A stretch of 13,885 bases of DNA, from NCBI GenBank assembly GCA_003133265.1, contig PKWQ01000446.1, positions 1-13,885 of the forward strand, given 5' to 3'. Position numbers and translations under genes: made by a program. Below are positions 1-8,174 of this stretch, piece by piece. Positions within the stretch are counted from its first letter, which is position 1, and each line of letters starts with the position of its first letter. This DNA is from Acetobacteraceae bacterium (GTDB lineage: Bacteria; Pseudomonadota; Alphaproteobacteria; Acetobacterales; Acetobacteraceae). Under the pieces are notes generated by a model that had not been told where the DNA came from, did no database searches, and saw only the letters and a list, made by a program, of their open reading frames with translations.

Positions 1-267
1 CGCCGCGCCGATCGCCCCCGCGTGCCGCGCCAGCAGCGGATCGCCATCGGTGTCCGGCGGCGCCGTGGCCAGCAGATGCGTCGCCGAGGCGATCGCCGGG
101 CCGGCGTCGGCGAACCGGATCGTTTCCACGCCCTCGGGCGCCGCGCGAGCGGCCGGATCGCGGCTGATGGCGAGGACACCGAAGCCAGCCGCGACCGCCG
201 CGCGCGCGACCGCGCTGCCGACATAGCCGAGGCCGCAGACCAGCAAGCCGGGCGGAATTTTTTTCAT
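1..267 (-). CDS. YeeZ-like SDR-family NAD(P)-binding protein, 3' part missing
   Basis: This is the N-terminal 89 residues of a minus-strand gene that runs off the left edge of the window. The reading frame is open from the ATG at 267 to base 1. The start of the protein is a Rossmann fold: after MKKIPPG comes a hydrophobic strand and the dinucleotide-binding turn CGLGYVGSAVA, near residues 11-21. A later segment, HLLATAPPDTDGDPLLARH (about residues 64-82), is characteristic of the YeeZ-like branch of extended SDR/epimerase proteins, which are annotated as NAD(P)-dependent oxidoreductases without a proven substrate. No Shine-Dalgarno sequence precedes the ATG. A TACAAT box overlaps the start codon, so translation could begin at the TTG of codon 8, just before the nucleotide-binding strand. 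The gene diverges from the TPR gene at 313. The substrate is unknown; the family call rests on the two motifs. Confidence 0.72.
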   Translation of the reverse strand, partial: MKKIPPGLLVCGLGYVGSAVARAAVAAGFGVLAISRDPAARAAPEGVETIRFADAGPAIASATHLLATAPPDTDGDPLLARHAGAIGAA

Positions 268-276
268 TGTACAGGT

Positions 277-306
277 TTGCCGTGGTTGGGCTGGCAAGAC
301 TAGACT
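277..306 (+). promoter_or_regulatory. Weak candidate promoter for the TPR gene
   Basis: TTGCCG (277-282) and TAGACT (301-306) are separated by 18 nt, each matching four of six consensus bases. The predicted transcript start would fall at about 312-313, on the ATG itself. That would make the message leaderless and would fit the absence of a ribosome binding site. The match is weak and could be chance. Confidence 0.25.
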
Positions 307-312
307 GTGGCG

Positions 313-1155
313 ATGAATAGTCGCGTCACGGTCATCGGCGGGGCGGTGCTGCTCGCCGTCGTCGTCGCCTCGGGAGCCTGGTGGCTCCTCGGAACGGACC
401 CGGTGCGGGACATCGCGGCGGCCCCGCTATCCGATTCCGCCTTGCCGGTACCGCCGGTGCCGCCGCGCATCGCCAGCGGCGCGGATTACGAGCGCTGTCT
501 GGACATGATCGGCGCCGATCCGGCGGGCGCCAGCGCCTTTGCCGACAACTGGACGGCTGCCGGTGGCGGCGACGGCGCCCAGCACTGCCGGGCGCTGGCC
601 GAGATCGCGCTGGGCGAGACCGAGACCGGGGCGCAGCTGCTGGAGCGCCTCGCCGCCACCTCGCACGCGCCGGTGCTGGCCCGGGCATCGGTGTTCGGCC
701 AGGCGGTGCAGGTCTGGCTGATGGCCGACACGCCGGATCGTGCCTACGCGGCGGCGACCCAGGCGCTGGCGCTGTCGCCGGACGACCCGGACCTGCTGAT
801 CGACCGCTCCATCGCCGCCGCCGCGATGAACCGCGCCAGGGACGCGATCGCCGACCTGACGCAGGCGATCGCGCTGGATCCCAGGCGGATCGACGCGCTG
901 GTGCTGCGCGCCACCGCATGGCGGCAGGCGGACCAGCTGGAGCAGGCGAATGCCGACATCGATCGCGCGCTGGCGCTCAACCCGGAATTTCCCGAGGCGC
1001 TGCTGGAACGGGGCATCCTGCGCCAGCGCATGAACGACCGGAACGGCGCGCGGGCGGACTGGGAGCACGCGATCGCGCTGGCCCCCGACAGCGCCACCGC
1101 CGATCTGGCGCAGCAGGACCTGGCATTGCTGGAGGCCGGACCGGATTTGCATTAG
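313..1155 (+). CDS. Membrane-anchored tetratricopeptide-repeat protein
   Basis: A 280-residue protein with one N-terminal hydrophobic segment (about residues 6-26, rich in V, A, L and G). It looks like an uncleaved anchor or signal sequence. A proline-rich linker (residues ~38-52) follows, then a mostly helical region. From about residue 125 to 258 there are three to four TPR units, each with the alternating small/large pattern and the LALxPxxPD or IALDPRR turn that ends a TPR helix pair. Two cysteines (62 and 92) lie before the repeats and could form a disulfide outside the cytoplasm. TPR proteins bind other proteins; the partner here cannot be read from sequence. I chose the ATG at 313 over the GTG at 307, which would add two residues; neither has a clear ribosome binding site. 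The gene converges on fzlA, 32 nt away. The function is not recognised. Confidence 0.8.
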   Translation: MNSRVTVIGGAVLLAVVVASGAWWLLGTDPVRDIAAAPLSDSALPVPPVPPRIASGADYERCLDMIGADPAGASAFADNWTAAGGGDGAQHCRALAEIALGETETGAQLLERLAATSHAPVLARASVFGQAVQVWLMADTPDRAYAAATQALALSPDDPDLLIDRSIAAAAMNRARDAIADLTQAIALDPRRIDALVLRATAWRQADQLEQANADIDRALALNPEFPEALLERGILRQRMNDRNGARADWEHAIALAPDSATADLAQQDLALLEAGPDLH

Positions 1156-1177
1156 GCGCCAGAGGCCAGGCGCCAGA
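1154..1177. repeat. Short palindromic direct repeat between convergent genes
   Basis: The 10-mer AGGCGCCAGA occurs twice, at 1154-1163 and 1168-1177. Each copy contains the self-complementary GGCGCC, so the two copies can pair as a 6-bp GC stem with an 8-nt loop. It lies between the stop codons of the convergent TPR and fzlA genes, where a bidirectional terminator would be expected. There is no T-run on either strand, so an intrinsic terminator is not established. Confidence 0.35.
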
Positions 1178-1187
1178 CGCCGATGCG

Positions 1188-1856
1188 TCAGAAATCCAGA
1201 TCGGCGTAGTGCGGTGCCGCGATCGCGCCCGGCACACGATCGGCCAGGATGGCGCGGAAGCTCGGGCGGGACTTCATGCGCGCGTACCACTCCCGCGCCG
1301 CCGGGGAGATCGTCCAATCGACATCGCCGACGAAATCGAGCGAGGACAGGTGCGCGGCGGCGGCGAAGTCGGCCAGCGAGATGGTGCTGCCGGCCAGCCA
1401 TTTGCGGGTCTCGGCGAGCCAGCCGATATAGTGCAGATGATGGCGCAGCGCCGCGTAGCCGGTGCGTAGCGCCACCGCGTCCGGCTGGCCCCGGCCGGCG
1501 AGGCGCTTCATCACCTTCTCGCCGATCAGATTGCGCGTCACCTCGGCGTTGAACTTGCCGTCGAACCAGGCGACCAGACGGCGCACCTCCACCCGCTCGG
1601 CGAGCGAACGGCCCAGCAGCGGGATGTCGGGATAGGCTTCCTCCAGATATTCGCAAATCACTTGCGAGTCCGGAATGGCGAAGCCGTTCTCCTCGATCAG
1701 CGTCGGCACCGTGCCGGCGGGATTGAGGTCGAGATACTCGGGCCGGCGTTCCCAGGTCTTCTCGACCTTCAGCTCGAACGGCACGCACTTTTCGGCCAGC
1801 ACGAGGCGGACCTTGCGTGAGAACACGGACAGCGGGAGGTGGTAAAGATAGCGCAT
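1188..1856 (-). CDS. fzlA: FzlA, GST-fold FtsZ-binding cell division protein
   Basis: A 222-residue protein with a glutathione S-transferase fold. It has a thioredoxin-like N-terminal domain (about 1-80, with the cis-proline at P51 and the DSQVICEYLEE helix at 63-73) and an all-helical C-terminal domain (about 88-205). The start MRYLYHLPLSVFSRKVRLVLAE, and the end, PHYADLDF, match what I recall of the alphaproteobacterial FzlA family rather than a metabolic GST. In Caulobacter, FzlA binds and curves FtsZ filaments and signals to the septal wall enzymes FtsW/FtsI to set the rate of constriction; its extreme C-terminus matters for that signal. It acts in the cytoplasm at the division site. The chosen start is the ATG at 1856. 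An in-frame TTG at 1892 would add a low-complexity Arg/Gly leader foreign to the family. The gene follows gltB by 51 nt on the same strand and may be co-transcribed with it. The alternative is an ordinary GST. Confidence 0.78.
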   Translation of the reverse strand: MRYLYHLPLSVFSRKVRLVLAEKCVPFELKVEKTWERRPEYLDLNPAGTVPTLIEENGFAIPDSQVICEYLEEAYPDIPLLGRSLAERVEVRRLVAWFDGKFNAEVTRNLIGEKVMKRLAGRGQPDAVALRTGYAALRHHLHYIGWLAETRKWLAGSTISLADFAAAAHLSSLDFVGDVDWTISPAAREWYARMKSRPSFRAILADRVPGAIAAPHYADLDF

Positions 1857-1907
1857 CCCCCGCGTTATGACACCGCCACCGCGCCGCGCCAACCCGCAGA
1901 CACGCGA

Positions 1908-4900
1908 TCAGGCCCGCTGCGCCGCCATTTCCTCCGCAATCAGCGGCACCGGCAGGAACTTCACGAAGTCCTTCGGCACCACCTGCCAGATATGCGGCAG
2001 CGTACGCTCCCAGTCATGCAGCAGCGCCCGCGCGTAGCGGCTGTGGGTTTCCGCGACATGCTCGGCGATCAGGTCGCGCAGCACGGTCTCCCAGTGGGGA
2101 TGCGCGATGCGCTGCCAGGACAGCGTGTCGGGATTGACGCGTATCCTGAAATGATCGTCGGGGTCGTAGACGAAGGCCATGCCGCCGGTGAAGCCGGCGC
2201 CGAAATTGTCGCCGACCGCGCCCAGGATCACCACCGTCCCGCCGGTCATGTATTCGCAGGCGTTGGAGCCGCAGCCCTCGATCACCGCCTCGGCGCCGGA
2301 ATTGCGCACCGCGAAACGCTCCCCGGCCTGGCCGGCGGCGAACAGGCGTCCGGCGGTCGCGCCGTAGAGCACCGTGTTGCCGATGATCGTGTTCGCCTCG
2401 CTCTGCAACGGCGAGGACGGGGACGGGCGCACGACGATGCTCGCCCCCGACAGGCCCTTGCCGACATAGTCGTTGGCGTCGCCGATCACCTCCAGCTTCA
2501 GGCCCTGCACCGCGAAGGCGCCGAGCGACTGCCCCGCCGAGCCGCGCAGCCGCACCGTGAGGTGGCCTGGCTGCAACACGCTCATCCCGAACTTGCGCAC
2601 GATGCGCGAGGATATCTTGGTGCCGATGGCGCGATGCGTGTTCCGGATGGCGTATTGCAGCTGCATCTTCTCGCCACGCTCGAACAGGGAAGCGGCGTCG
2701 GCGATCATCTGCGCGTCCAGCGTCTCCGGCACCTCGTTGCGGCTCTCCAGCGTGCAGTAGCGCGCGAAGGGGCCGGGATCGGCCTGGACCAGCAGCGGGT
2801 TGAGGTCGAGGTCGTCCAGATATTCCGAACCGCGGCTGACCTGATGCAGCAGGTCGGTGCGTCCGATCACGTCCTGCAACCGGCGGAAGCCGAGCTGGGC
2901 CAGGATGTTGCGCACGTCCTCGGCGATGAACGAGAACAGGTTGATCACCTTCTCCGCCGTGCCGTCGAACTTGCTGCGCAGCGTCTCGTCCTGGGTGCAG
3001 ACGCCCACCGGGCAGGTGTTGGAGTGACACTGGCGCACCATGATGCAGCCCATGGCGATCAGGCTGGCGGTGCCGATGCCGAATTCCTCCGCGCCCAGCA
3101 TCGCCGCGATCACCACGTCGCGCCCGGTCTTCAACCCGCCGTCGGTGCGCAGCCGCACGCGGTGGCGCAGGCGGTTGAGCATCAGCACCTGATGGGTTTC
3201 CGCCAGTCCCATCTCCCACGGCAGGCCGGCATATTTCACCGAGCTTTGCGGGCTGGCACCGGTGCCGCCGGAATGGCCGGACACCAGGATCGCGTCGGCC
3301 TTGGCCTTGGCGACGCCGGCGGCGATGGTGCCGATGCCGCTGCGCGAGACCAGTTTCACGCAGACGCTGGCATCGGGGTTGATCTGCTTCAGGTCGTAGA
3401 TGAGCTGCGCCAGATCCTCGATCGAATAGATGTCGTGATGCGGCGGCGGGCTGATCAGCATCACGCCCGGCGTGGAGTGGCGCAGCTTGGCGATCAGGCC
3501 GGTGACCTTGAAGCCGGGTAGCTGCCCGCCCTCGCCGGGCTTGGCGCCCTGGGCGATCTTGATCTCGATCTCCCGGCAATTGTTCAGATACTCGGCGGTG
3601 ACGCCGAACCGGCCGGAAGCGATCTGCTTGATGGCGGACGACGCGTTGTCGCCGTTCGCGCGCGGCCTGGCGCGTTCGGGGTCCTCGCCGCCCTCGCCGC
3701 TGTCGGAGCGCGCGCCGATCCGGTTCATCGCGATCGACAGCGTCTCGTGCGCCTCCGGCGACAGGGCGCCGAGCGAGATGCCGGGGGCGACCAGGCGCTT
3801 GCGGATTTCGGTGATGCTCTCGACCTCGTCGACCTCGATCGGCTTGCAGATATCGAGACGGAAATCGAGCAGGTCGCGCAGCGCCACCGCCGGCAGGCGG
3901 CGCACCGCGTCGGCGTAGCGGCGATAGACGCTGTAGCTGTCGGTCTGCACCGCCGTTTGCAGCGTGTGGATCAGCGTCGGATCGAAGGCGTGCGTCTCCG
4001 CGCCGTTGCGGCGCAGCTTGTAAAATCCGCCGACCGGCAGCGTGCCCACGTCCTCGTTCCAGGCGGTGGCGTGCAGGTCGAGCGCCTTGCGCGCGATGCC
4101 GGACAGGCCGATGCCGGAGATGCGCGACTGCATGCCGGGGAAGAACTCGCCCACCAGCGCGCGCGACAGTCCGATGGCCTCGAAATTATAGCCGCCGCGA
4201 TAGGACGAGATGACCGAGATGCCCATCTTCGACATGACCTTGAGCAGGCCCTTGTCGACCGCCTTCTTGTAGCGCTGCACCGCCTCTTTCAGCGACAGCG
4301 TGCCGAACAGGCCGCGGCGATGGCGATCGGCGATCGATTCCTGCGCCAGATAGGCGTTCACCGTGGTGGCGCCGACGCCGATCAGCACCGCGAAGTAATG
4401 CACGTCCAGGCATTCGGCGGAGCGGACGTTCAGGCTGGTGAAGGTGCGCAGGCTCTGGCGCACCAGATAGGTATGCACGCCGCCGGCGGCCAGGATCATC
4501 GGAATCGGCGCGCGGTCGGGACCGTCGAGCTCGTCGGTCAGGATCACATGGGTGCAGCCGGCGCGCACGCCCTCTTCCGCCTCCGTGCGGATGCGGGCGA
4601 GCGCGTCGCGCAGGCCGGCCTCGCCCTCGGCGGCGGGGAAGGTGCAGTCGACGATGCAGGCCGAGGTGCCCATGAACGCGCTCATCGCCAGGAACTCGGC
4701 GTTCGACAGCACCGGGCTATCCAGCTGCAACAGGTCGCACTGGCTGGAATCCTCGTCCAGCACGTTGCCGAGATTGCCGAGCCGGGTGCGCAGCGTCATC
4801 ACCCGTGTCTCGCGCAGACTGTCGATCGGCGGGTTGGTTACCTGGCTGAAGGTCTGGCGGAAATAGTGATGCAGGCCGCGATAACGTTCCGACAGCACCG

Positions 4901-6452
4901 CGATCGGGGTGTCGTCGCCCATCGAGCCGATGGCTTCCTGCGCGTCCTCCACCATCGGGTGCAGGATCATCTCCAGCTCTTCCAGCGTGAACCCGACCGA
5001 TAGCTGGCGGCGGCGCAGTTCCTCGCCCTCGAACAGCACCGGCTCGGGCGCGTCGGTCTTCACGATGCGGTCGATCTCGGCGATGCGCTCGGCCCATTCG
5101 CCGAACGGCTGGCGGGCGGCGAGCGCGTCCTTCAGCTCGCCGTCGCGGTAGAAGCGTGCCTCTTCCAGATCGACGCCGATCGTCTGGCCCGGGCCGACCC
5201 GGCCCTTTTCGACGATGTCGGTCTCGTCGAGCTTCACCATGCCGGTCTCGGAGCCGACGATCAGCAGCTTGTCGCGGGTGATGGTGTAGCGCAGCGGGCG
5301 CAGGCCGTTGCGGTCGAGCCCGGCGATCACCCAGCGCCCGTCGGTGGCGGCGAGTGCGGCGGGACCGTCCCAGGGCTCCATGACCGCGTTGCAGTAATGG
5401 AACATGTCGCGATGCGCCTTCGGCATCGCCGCGTCCTGGCCGATGCTGGCCGGGATCATCAGCGCCTTGGCCATCGGCGCGTCGCGGCCGGCGCGGACCA
5501 GCAGCTCGAACACATTGTCGAGCGTGGCGGTGTCGGAACCGCCGGCCTGCACCACCGGCTTGATGTCGTCGATGTAGGGGCCGAGATCCAGATCGGCGAG
5601 CCGCGTTTCGTGGCTCTTCATCCAGTTGATGTTGCCGGTGACGGTGTTGATCTCGCCGTTATGCGCCAGCATGCGGAACGGCTGCGCCAGCCGCCAGGTG
5701 GGGAAGGTGTTGGTCGAGTAGCGCTGATGATAGATCGCGAAGCGCGACACGAAGCGCGGGTCGAGCAGGTCGGGATAGAAATCCGTCAGGCTCTCGGCCA
5801 GGAACATGCCCTTGTAGATGATCGAGCGCGAGGACAGCGAACAGAAATACAGCTCCGCGATCTGCGCCGCGATCGCCTGCTTCTCGATCCGCCGGCGGAT
5901 CACATACAGGTCGCGCTCGAACTCCGCCTCGGTGGAGTCCTTGGCGTTCCAGATCATGATCTGCTCGATCTCGGGGCGCGTGGCGTTGGCTTTCTCGCCG
6001 ATGCACTCGACATTGATCGGCACCTGCCGCCAGCCATAGATGGCGTAGCCGAAATTCAGGATCTCGGTTTCCACGATCTGCCGGCAGCGCTCCTGCGCGC
6101 CGAGGTCGGTCTTCGGCAGGAACACCTGGCCGACCGCGATCGGACCCGGGCGCACCCGGTCGCCGCCGCGCTCCACCGCCGCGGCAAAGAAGTCGCGGGG
6201 GATTTCCACATGGATGCCGGCGCCGTCGCCGGTCTTGCCGTCCGCATCGACCGCGCCGCGATGCCACACCGCCTTCAGCGCGTCGATGCCGGCCTGCACC
6301 ACGTCGCGCCGCTTCTGCCCATCCAGCGCGGCGACCAGACCGACGCCGCAGGCATCGTGCTCCTGCGCCGGATCGTAGGTGTGGCAGAGCGCCGCCGCGT
6401 TGGCGTCCCAGGCGGCGAGGAAGTCGGCCGCGGACTCGGTGCGATCGGGCAT
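1908..6452 (-). CDS. gltB: Glutamate synthase (NADPH) large (alpha) subunit
   Basis: A 1514-residue GltB. With GltD it converts glutamine and 2-oxoglutarate to two glutamates in the cytoplasm, the GOGAT half of ammonium assimilation. Domains in order: a ~34-residue propeptide ending before Cys35 in HDACGVG, which becomes the N-terminal nucleophile; a class II glutamine amidotransferase domain to about residue 430; a central domain; the FMN-binding synthase domain (about 830-1200, including SGHSGGTGASPQ); and a C-terminal beta-helix with glycine-rich repeats such as GDNFGAGFTGGMAF. The [3Fe-4S] cysteines are C1136, C1142 and C1147. After subtracting 34 for the propeptide these fall at 1102, 1108 and 1113, the numbers known for Azospirillum GltB, and the mature length (~1480) also agrees. 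The start is an ATG preceded by AGGAG with 7-8 nt spacing. gltD lies 46 nt upstream on the same strand. The protein looks intact. Confidence 0.97.
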   Translation of the reverse strand: MPDRTESAADFLAAWDANAAALCHTYDPAQEHDACGVGLVAALDGQKRRDVVQAGIDALKAVWHRGAVDADGKTGDGAGIHVEIPRDFFAAAVERGGDRVRPGPIAVGQVFLPKTDLGAQERCRQIVETEILNFGYAIYGWRQVPINVECIGEKANATRPEIEQIMIWNAKDSTEAEFERDLYVIRRRIEKQAIAAQIAELYFCSLSSRSIIYKGMFLAESLTDFYPDLLDPRFVSRFAIYHQRYSTNTFPTWRLAQPFRMLAHNGEINTVTGNINWMKSHETRLADLDLGPYIDDIKPVVQAGGSDTATLDNVFELLVRAGRDAPMAKALMIPASIGQDAAMPKAHRDMFHYCNAVMEPWDGPAALAATDGRWVIAGLDRNGLRPLRYTITRDKLLIVGSETGMVKLDETDIVEKGRVGPGQTIGVDLEEARFYRDGELKDALAARQPFGEWAERIAEIDRIVKTDAPEPVLFEGEELRRRQLSVGFTLEELEMILHPMVEDAQEAIGSMGDDTPIAVLSERYRGLHHYFRQTFSQVTNPPIDSLRETRVMTLRTRLGNLGNVLDEDSSQCDLLQLDSPVLSNAEFLAMSAFMGTSACIVDCTFPAAEGEAGLRDALARIRTEAEEGVRAGCTHVILTDELDGPDRAPIPMILAAGGVHTYLVRQSLRTFTSLNVRSAECLDVHYFAVLIGVGATTVNAYLAQESIADRHRRGLFGTLSLKEAVQRYKKAVDKGLLKVMSKMGISVISSYRGGYNFEAIGLSRALVGEFFPGMQSRISGIGLSGIARKALDLHATAWNEDVGTLPVGGFYKLRRNGAETHAFDPTLIHTLQTAVQTDSYSVYRRYADAVRRLPAVALRDLLDFRLDICKPIEVDEVESITEIRKRLVAPGISLGALSPEAHETLSIAMNRIGARSDSGEGGEDPERARPRANGDNASSAIKQIASGRFGVTAEYLNNCREIEIKIAQGAKPGEGGQLPGFKVTGLIAKLRHSTPGVMLISPPPHHDIYSIEDLAQLIYDLKQINPDASVCVKLVSRSGIGTIAAGVAKAKADAILVSGHSGGTGASPQSSVKYAGLPWEMGLAETHQVLMLNRLRHRVRLRTDGGLKTGRDVVIAAMLGAEEFGIGTASLIAMGCIMVRQCHSNTCPVGVCTQDETLRSKFDGTAEKVINLFSFIAEDVRNILAQLGFRRLQDVIGRTDLLHQVSRGSEYLDDLDLNPLLVQADPGPFARYCTLESRNEVPETLDAQMIADAASLFERGEKMQLQYAIRNTHRAIGTKISSRIVRKFGMSVLQPGHLTVRLRGSAGQSLGAFAVQGLKLEVIGDANDYVGKGLSGASIVVRPSPSSPLQSEANTIIGNTVLYGATAGRLFAAGQAGERFAVRNSGAEAVIEGCGSNACEYMTGGTVVILGAVGDNFGAGFTGGMAFVYDPDDHFRIRVNPDTLSWQRIAHPHWETVLRDLIAEHVAETHSRYARALLHDWERTLPHIWQVVPKDFVKFLPVPLIAEEMAAQRA

Positions 6453-6498
6453 GGCTACGCTCCTGTCTCGATAGTTTGTGCCGGCGGGTGAGGGCGCG

Positions 6499-7944
6499 TC
6501 ATTCCGCTGCCACCGCGTCTACCGGCTGAATCTGGGTCTGCTGCATATAACCGTGCATCCGTGCCGCGGCCTCGCGCCCGTCGCGGATCGCCCAGACCAC
6601 GAGGCTGGCGCCGCGCACGATGTCCCCGGCGGCGAAGACGCCCGGCAGGCTGGTCATGCAGCTGCGCCGGTCGATCGCCAGCGTGCCCCAGCGCGTCAGG
6701 TTCAGCTCCGGCGTCTCGAACATCGCCGGCAGGTCCTCGGGGTCGAAGCCGAGCGCCTTGATCACCAGTTCCGCCGGAACGGTGAAATGGCTGTCGGCGA
6801 TCGGCTCCACCGACTGGCGGCCGGAGGCGTCGGGCAGGCCGAGATGCATCCGCACCGCGCGCACGCCGATCGCCCGATCGTCGCCCAGGAACGCCTCGGG
6901 GGCGGAGAGCCAGACGAACTCCACGCCTTCTTCCTCGGCGTTCTTCACCTCGCGCATCGAGCCCGGCATGTTCGTCTTGTCGCGGCGATAGAGGCATTTC
7001 ACCGAGCGCGCACCCTGGCGCACCGCGGTACGCACGCAGTCCATCGCGGTGTCGCCGCCGCCGATCACCACCACGTCCTTGCCGGCGGCATCGAGCGCGC
7101 CGGAAGCGAAGTCCGGCACATGATCGCCCAAATTCTCCCGGTTCGACGCGATCAGGTAGTCCAGTGCCGGAACGATACCGGAAAGGCCGGAGCCGGGACC
7201 GCCGATGTCGCGCGGCTTGTAGACGCCGGTGGCGATCAGCACCGCGTCGTGGTTGGCGCGCAGTTCCGCCATGCCGATGTCGGTGCCGACGGCGCAGTTC
7301 AGCCGGAAGCGCACGCCGCCTTCTTCCAGCAGCTGCCAGCGGCGCAGCACGATGTCCTTCTCCAGCTTGAAGTTGGGAATGCCGTAGATCAGCAGGCCGC
7401 CGACGCGGTCGTGCCGGTCATAGACGGTTACCTGATAGCCGCGCCGGCGCAGCTGCTCCGCCGCGGCGAGGCCGCCCGGTCCGGCGCCGATGATGCCGAC
7501 GGACTGCGTCAGCTCGCGGCGCGGCCGGACCGGCTTTACCCAGCCCTGGTCGAACGCGGTATCGGTGATGTAGCGCTCCACCGCGCCGATGGTGACGCTC
7601 TCGAAGTCCTTCTGGATGACGCAATTGCCCTCGCACAGGCGGTCCTGGGGGCAGATGCGGCCGCAGATCTCGGGGAAGTTGTTGGTCGCGGCGCTGATCT
7701 CGTAGGCCTCTTCCAGCCGGCCCTCGGCGGTGAGCTTCAGCCAGTCGGGGATGTTGTTGCCGAGCGGGCAATGCACCGCGCAGAACGGCACGCCGCACTG
7801 GCTGCACCGGCTCGCCTGGGCAGCGGCCTCACGCGCGGCGAAGTCGCGGTAGATCTCGTCGAAGTCCGCGCGCCGCTGGGCCGCGCCGCGCTTTTCCGGC
7901 GTGTGCTGCGGCAGGTTGACGAATTTCAGCATGTGCTCGGGCAT
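6499..7944 (-). CDS. gltD: Glutamate synthase (NADPH) small (beta) subunit
   Basis: A 481-residue GltD, which takes electrons from NADPH through FAD and passes them via iron-sulfur clusters to GltB. The N-terminal ferredoxin-like part carries two four-cysteine groups, C47/C50/C55/C59 (CSQCGVPFCAVHC) and C94/C98/C104/C108, which bind the two [4Fe-4S] clusters of the heterodimer. The FAD-binding Rossmann turn is GAGPGG (153-158). The NADPH-binding turn is GGGDTA (295-300), and a second FAD contact is in GVFAAGDIVRG (435-445). The length matches the Azospirillum protein (482). The frame is open upstream to 8052, but I chose the ATG at 7944. It has GGAGGGTGG just before it and matches the family's usual N-terminus, whereas the upstream extension is Arg-rich and lies in the promoter region. 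It is the first gene of the gltD-gltB pair. Confidence 0.95.
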   Translation of the reverse strand: MPEHMLKFVNLPQHTPEKRGAAQRRADFDEIYRDFAAREAAAQASRCSQCGVPFCAVHCPLGNNIPDWLKLTAEGRLEEAYEISAATNNFPEICGRICPQDRLCEGNCVIQKDFESVTIGAVERYITDTAFDQGWVKPVRPRRELTQSVGIIGAGPGGLAAAEQLRRRGYQVTVYDRHDRVGGLLIYGIPNFKLEKDIVLRRWQLLEEGGVRFRLNCAVGTDIGMAELRANHDAVLIATGVYKPRDIGGPGSGLSGIVPALDYLIASNRENLGDHVPDFASGALDAAGKDVVVIGGGDTAMDCVRTAVRQGARSVKCLYRRDKTNMPGSMREVKNAEEEGVEFVWLSAPEAFLGDDRAIGVRAVRMHLGLPDASGRQSVEPIADSHFTVPAELVIKALGFDPEDLPAMFETPELNLTRWGTLAIDRRSCMTSLPGVFAAGDIVRGASLVVWAIRDGREAAARMHGYMQQTQIQPVDAVAAE

Positions 7945-8174
7945 CACCACCCTCCATCGCGCCGGAAACCAGAGGCGGCGGACAGTCGCGCCATAGGGCC
8001 GCCCGCGTGCTCGGCGAGGGTATAACGTGCTGCGATGCAGCAGGCGAGTCAAAAAGGCCGTTTAGGACGGATAAAGCGCCATGTTCAGGGATGAATGCCT
8101 CTGAATTTCTCCGCAGCCGGCTTTTTTGCCCCTGAATAGGCCCGGATCAATACCTATTACCCGCCGGTCGCGAT
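7945..8174 (-). promoter_or_regulatory. gltD upstream control region with palindrome and repeats
   Basis: A 230-nt non-coding stretch between gltD and the upstream NDUFA9-like gene, richer in A and T than its surroundings. Read on the minus strand it contains TTGACT (8047-8052) as a -35 candidate and TATACC (8019-8024) as a -10 candidate, 22 nt apart. Between them is the perfect palindrome TGCTGCGATGCAGCA (8028-8042). Further upstream are an imperfect inverted repeat with arms TTCAG/CTGAA (8084-8105), a near-repeat of TGCCTCTGAATT at 8096 and 8127, and a hairpin AATAGG/CCTATT (8135-8158) just past the stop of the upstream gene. Together these suggest a regulated promoter for gltDB. No regulator is identified and no transcript start is known. 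Confidence 0.45.
8028..8042. promoter_or_regulatory. Perfect palindrome, candidate operator of gltDB
   Basis: TGCTGC and GCAGCA flank the 3-nt centre GAT: 6-bp perfect arms. It sits between the -35 candidate and the -10 candidate of the presumed gltD promoter, the position where a repressor or a MerR-type DNA-distorting activator would bind. The role is inferred from position alone. Confidence 0.4.

Noticed and set aside
427..1788. 453-codon minus-strand frame overlapping fzlA and the TPR gene
   Set aside because: It is out of frame with fzlA, antisense to the TPR gene, and has no recognisable motif.
1839..6491. Long plus-strand open frames opposite gltB (1839-3521, 3747-5003, 5397-6491)
   Set aside because: They lie entirely antisense to a well-recognised GltB, have no family resemblance and a composition rich in Arg, Ala, His and Gln. 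This is typical of shadow frames in GC-rich DNA.
6478..8025. 515-codon plus-strand frame opposite gltD
   Set aside because: Antisense to a complete GltD with all cofactor motifs; no recognisable domain.
7945..8052. N-terminal extension of gltD to 8052
   Set aside because: The extra 36 residues are Arg-rich and unlike GltD. The ATG at 7944 has a strong ribosome binding site, and the extension overlaps the promoter elements.
8051..8070. Possible terminator on the minus strand (CCGT/ACGG stem then TTTTT)
   Set aside because: The stem is only 4 bp with 2 nt before the T-run, and the T-run overlaps the better -35 candidate for gltD.
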